Of a DNA stretch of 64,000 nucleotides, positions 63,917 to 64,000 are shown one piece after another (position 1 is the stretch's first letter; every line of letters begins with the position of its first letter). The notes under the pieces are model-generated. The model saw nothing but the letters and a program-made list of their open reading frames with translations. It did not search any database and was not told where the DNA came from. Position numbers and translations under genes: made by a program. Source of the DNA: Billgrantia antri (GTDB lineage Bacteria; Pseudomonadota; Gammaproteobacteria; Pseudomonadales; Halomonadaceae); contig NZ_JAHYCA010000003.1 in the NCBI RefSeq assembly GCF_019430905.1, forward strand, positions 620,001-684,000, written 5' to 3'.

Positions 63917-64000
63917 GCTGAGCTCTTTGTCGTCGTTATCGAGTCGTTGGGTAGAGCGGCCAGATCTCGAGACGGCCGGCAAGACGGTCGTGCCATGATC

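Overview
The window is GC-rich, densely packed DNA with many ATGA and TGATG start/stop overlaps. It looks like a chromosomal segment of an aerobic gammaproteobacterium, most like Halomonas or a relative. The grounds are a proteobacterial long FadE, the oxygen-dependent (CobG/CobF/CobN) cobalamin route, a LexA box of the gammaproteobacterial type, a Zur-type operator and GlpG/YeaC-type genes. This assignment is inference from gene content; no rRNA, tRNA, CRISPR array or insertion sequence was found.

Layout. 1-13.2 kb holds the 3' part of fadE; an SLC13 transporter with TrkA_C domains; a minus-strand acyl-CoA operon (crotonase, ADP-forming acyl-CoA synthetase, crotonase) facing an RpiR/MurR-type regulator across an operator-rich gap; qor; a small unknown gene; a glycerophosphodiesterase; and a CinA/PncC-domain gene that is frameshifted and runs in frame into NAD synthetase. 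13.2-32.1 kb is the main cobalamin operon on the minus strand, headed by a cobalamin riboswitch: a fused ChlI/ChlD-like chelatase subunit, then cobB, W, N, G, H, I, J, L, E, M, F, O, bluB and Q. cobK alone lies on the plus strand between cobL and cobJ. 32.1-35.1 kb is a plus-strand FecBCD/BtuFCD-type importer preceded by a near-perfect Zur-type palindrome. 35.2-40.1 kb is btuB-F-C-D under a second cobalamin riboswitch. 40.1-45.5 kb carries the late (nucleotide-loop) genes cobT, cbiB, threonine-phosphate decarboxylase, cobU, cobS, an alpha-ribazole phosphatase and a second, shorter CobU-like gene.

45.6-55.9 kb is housekeeping: a P1B-type metal ATPase divergent from a LexA-boxed radical SAM gene, a GST, a zinc alcohol dehydrogenase, a DUF2797 protein, YeaC, rhomboid GlpG, a metallophosphoesterase, NAD kinase and an EamA transporter. 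56.0-63.9 kb is glycerol uptake and oxidation: an ABC transporter (glpS, T, P, Q, a DUF2160 protein, then glpV) followed by glpD.

Together the cob genes cover nearly everything from precorrin-2 to adenosylcobalamin, including the lower ligand (bluB, cobT) and the aminopropanol linker (threonine-phosphate decarboxylase, cbiB). cobA/SUMT is not in the window. Corrinoid salvage is provided by btuBFCD. The observations most worth a second look are the frameshifted PncC-NadE fusion, the Zur-type site in front of the second FecCD importer, the nested inverted-repeat element between cobO and bluB, paired operator-like motifs by the RpiR gene, the complementary degeneracy of GlpS and GlpT, and cobK wedged antisense inside the cob operon.
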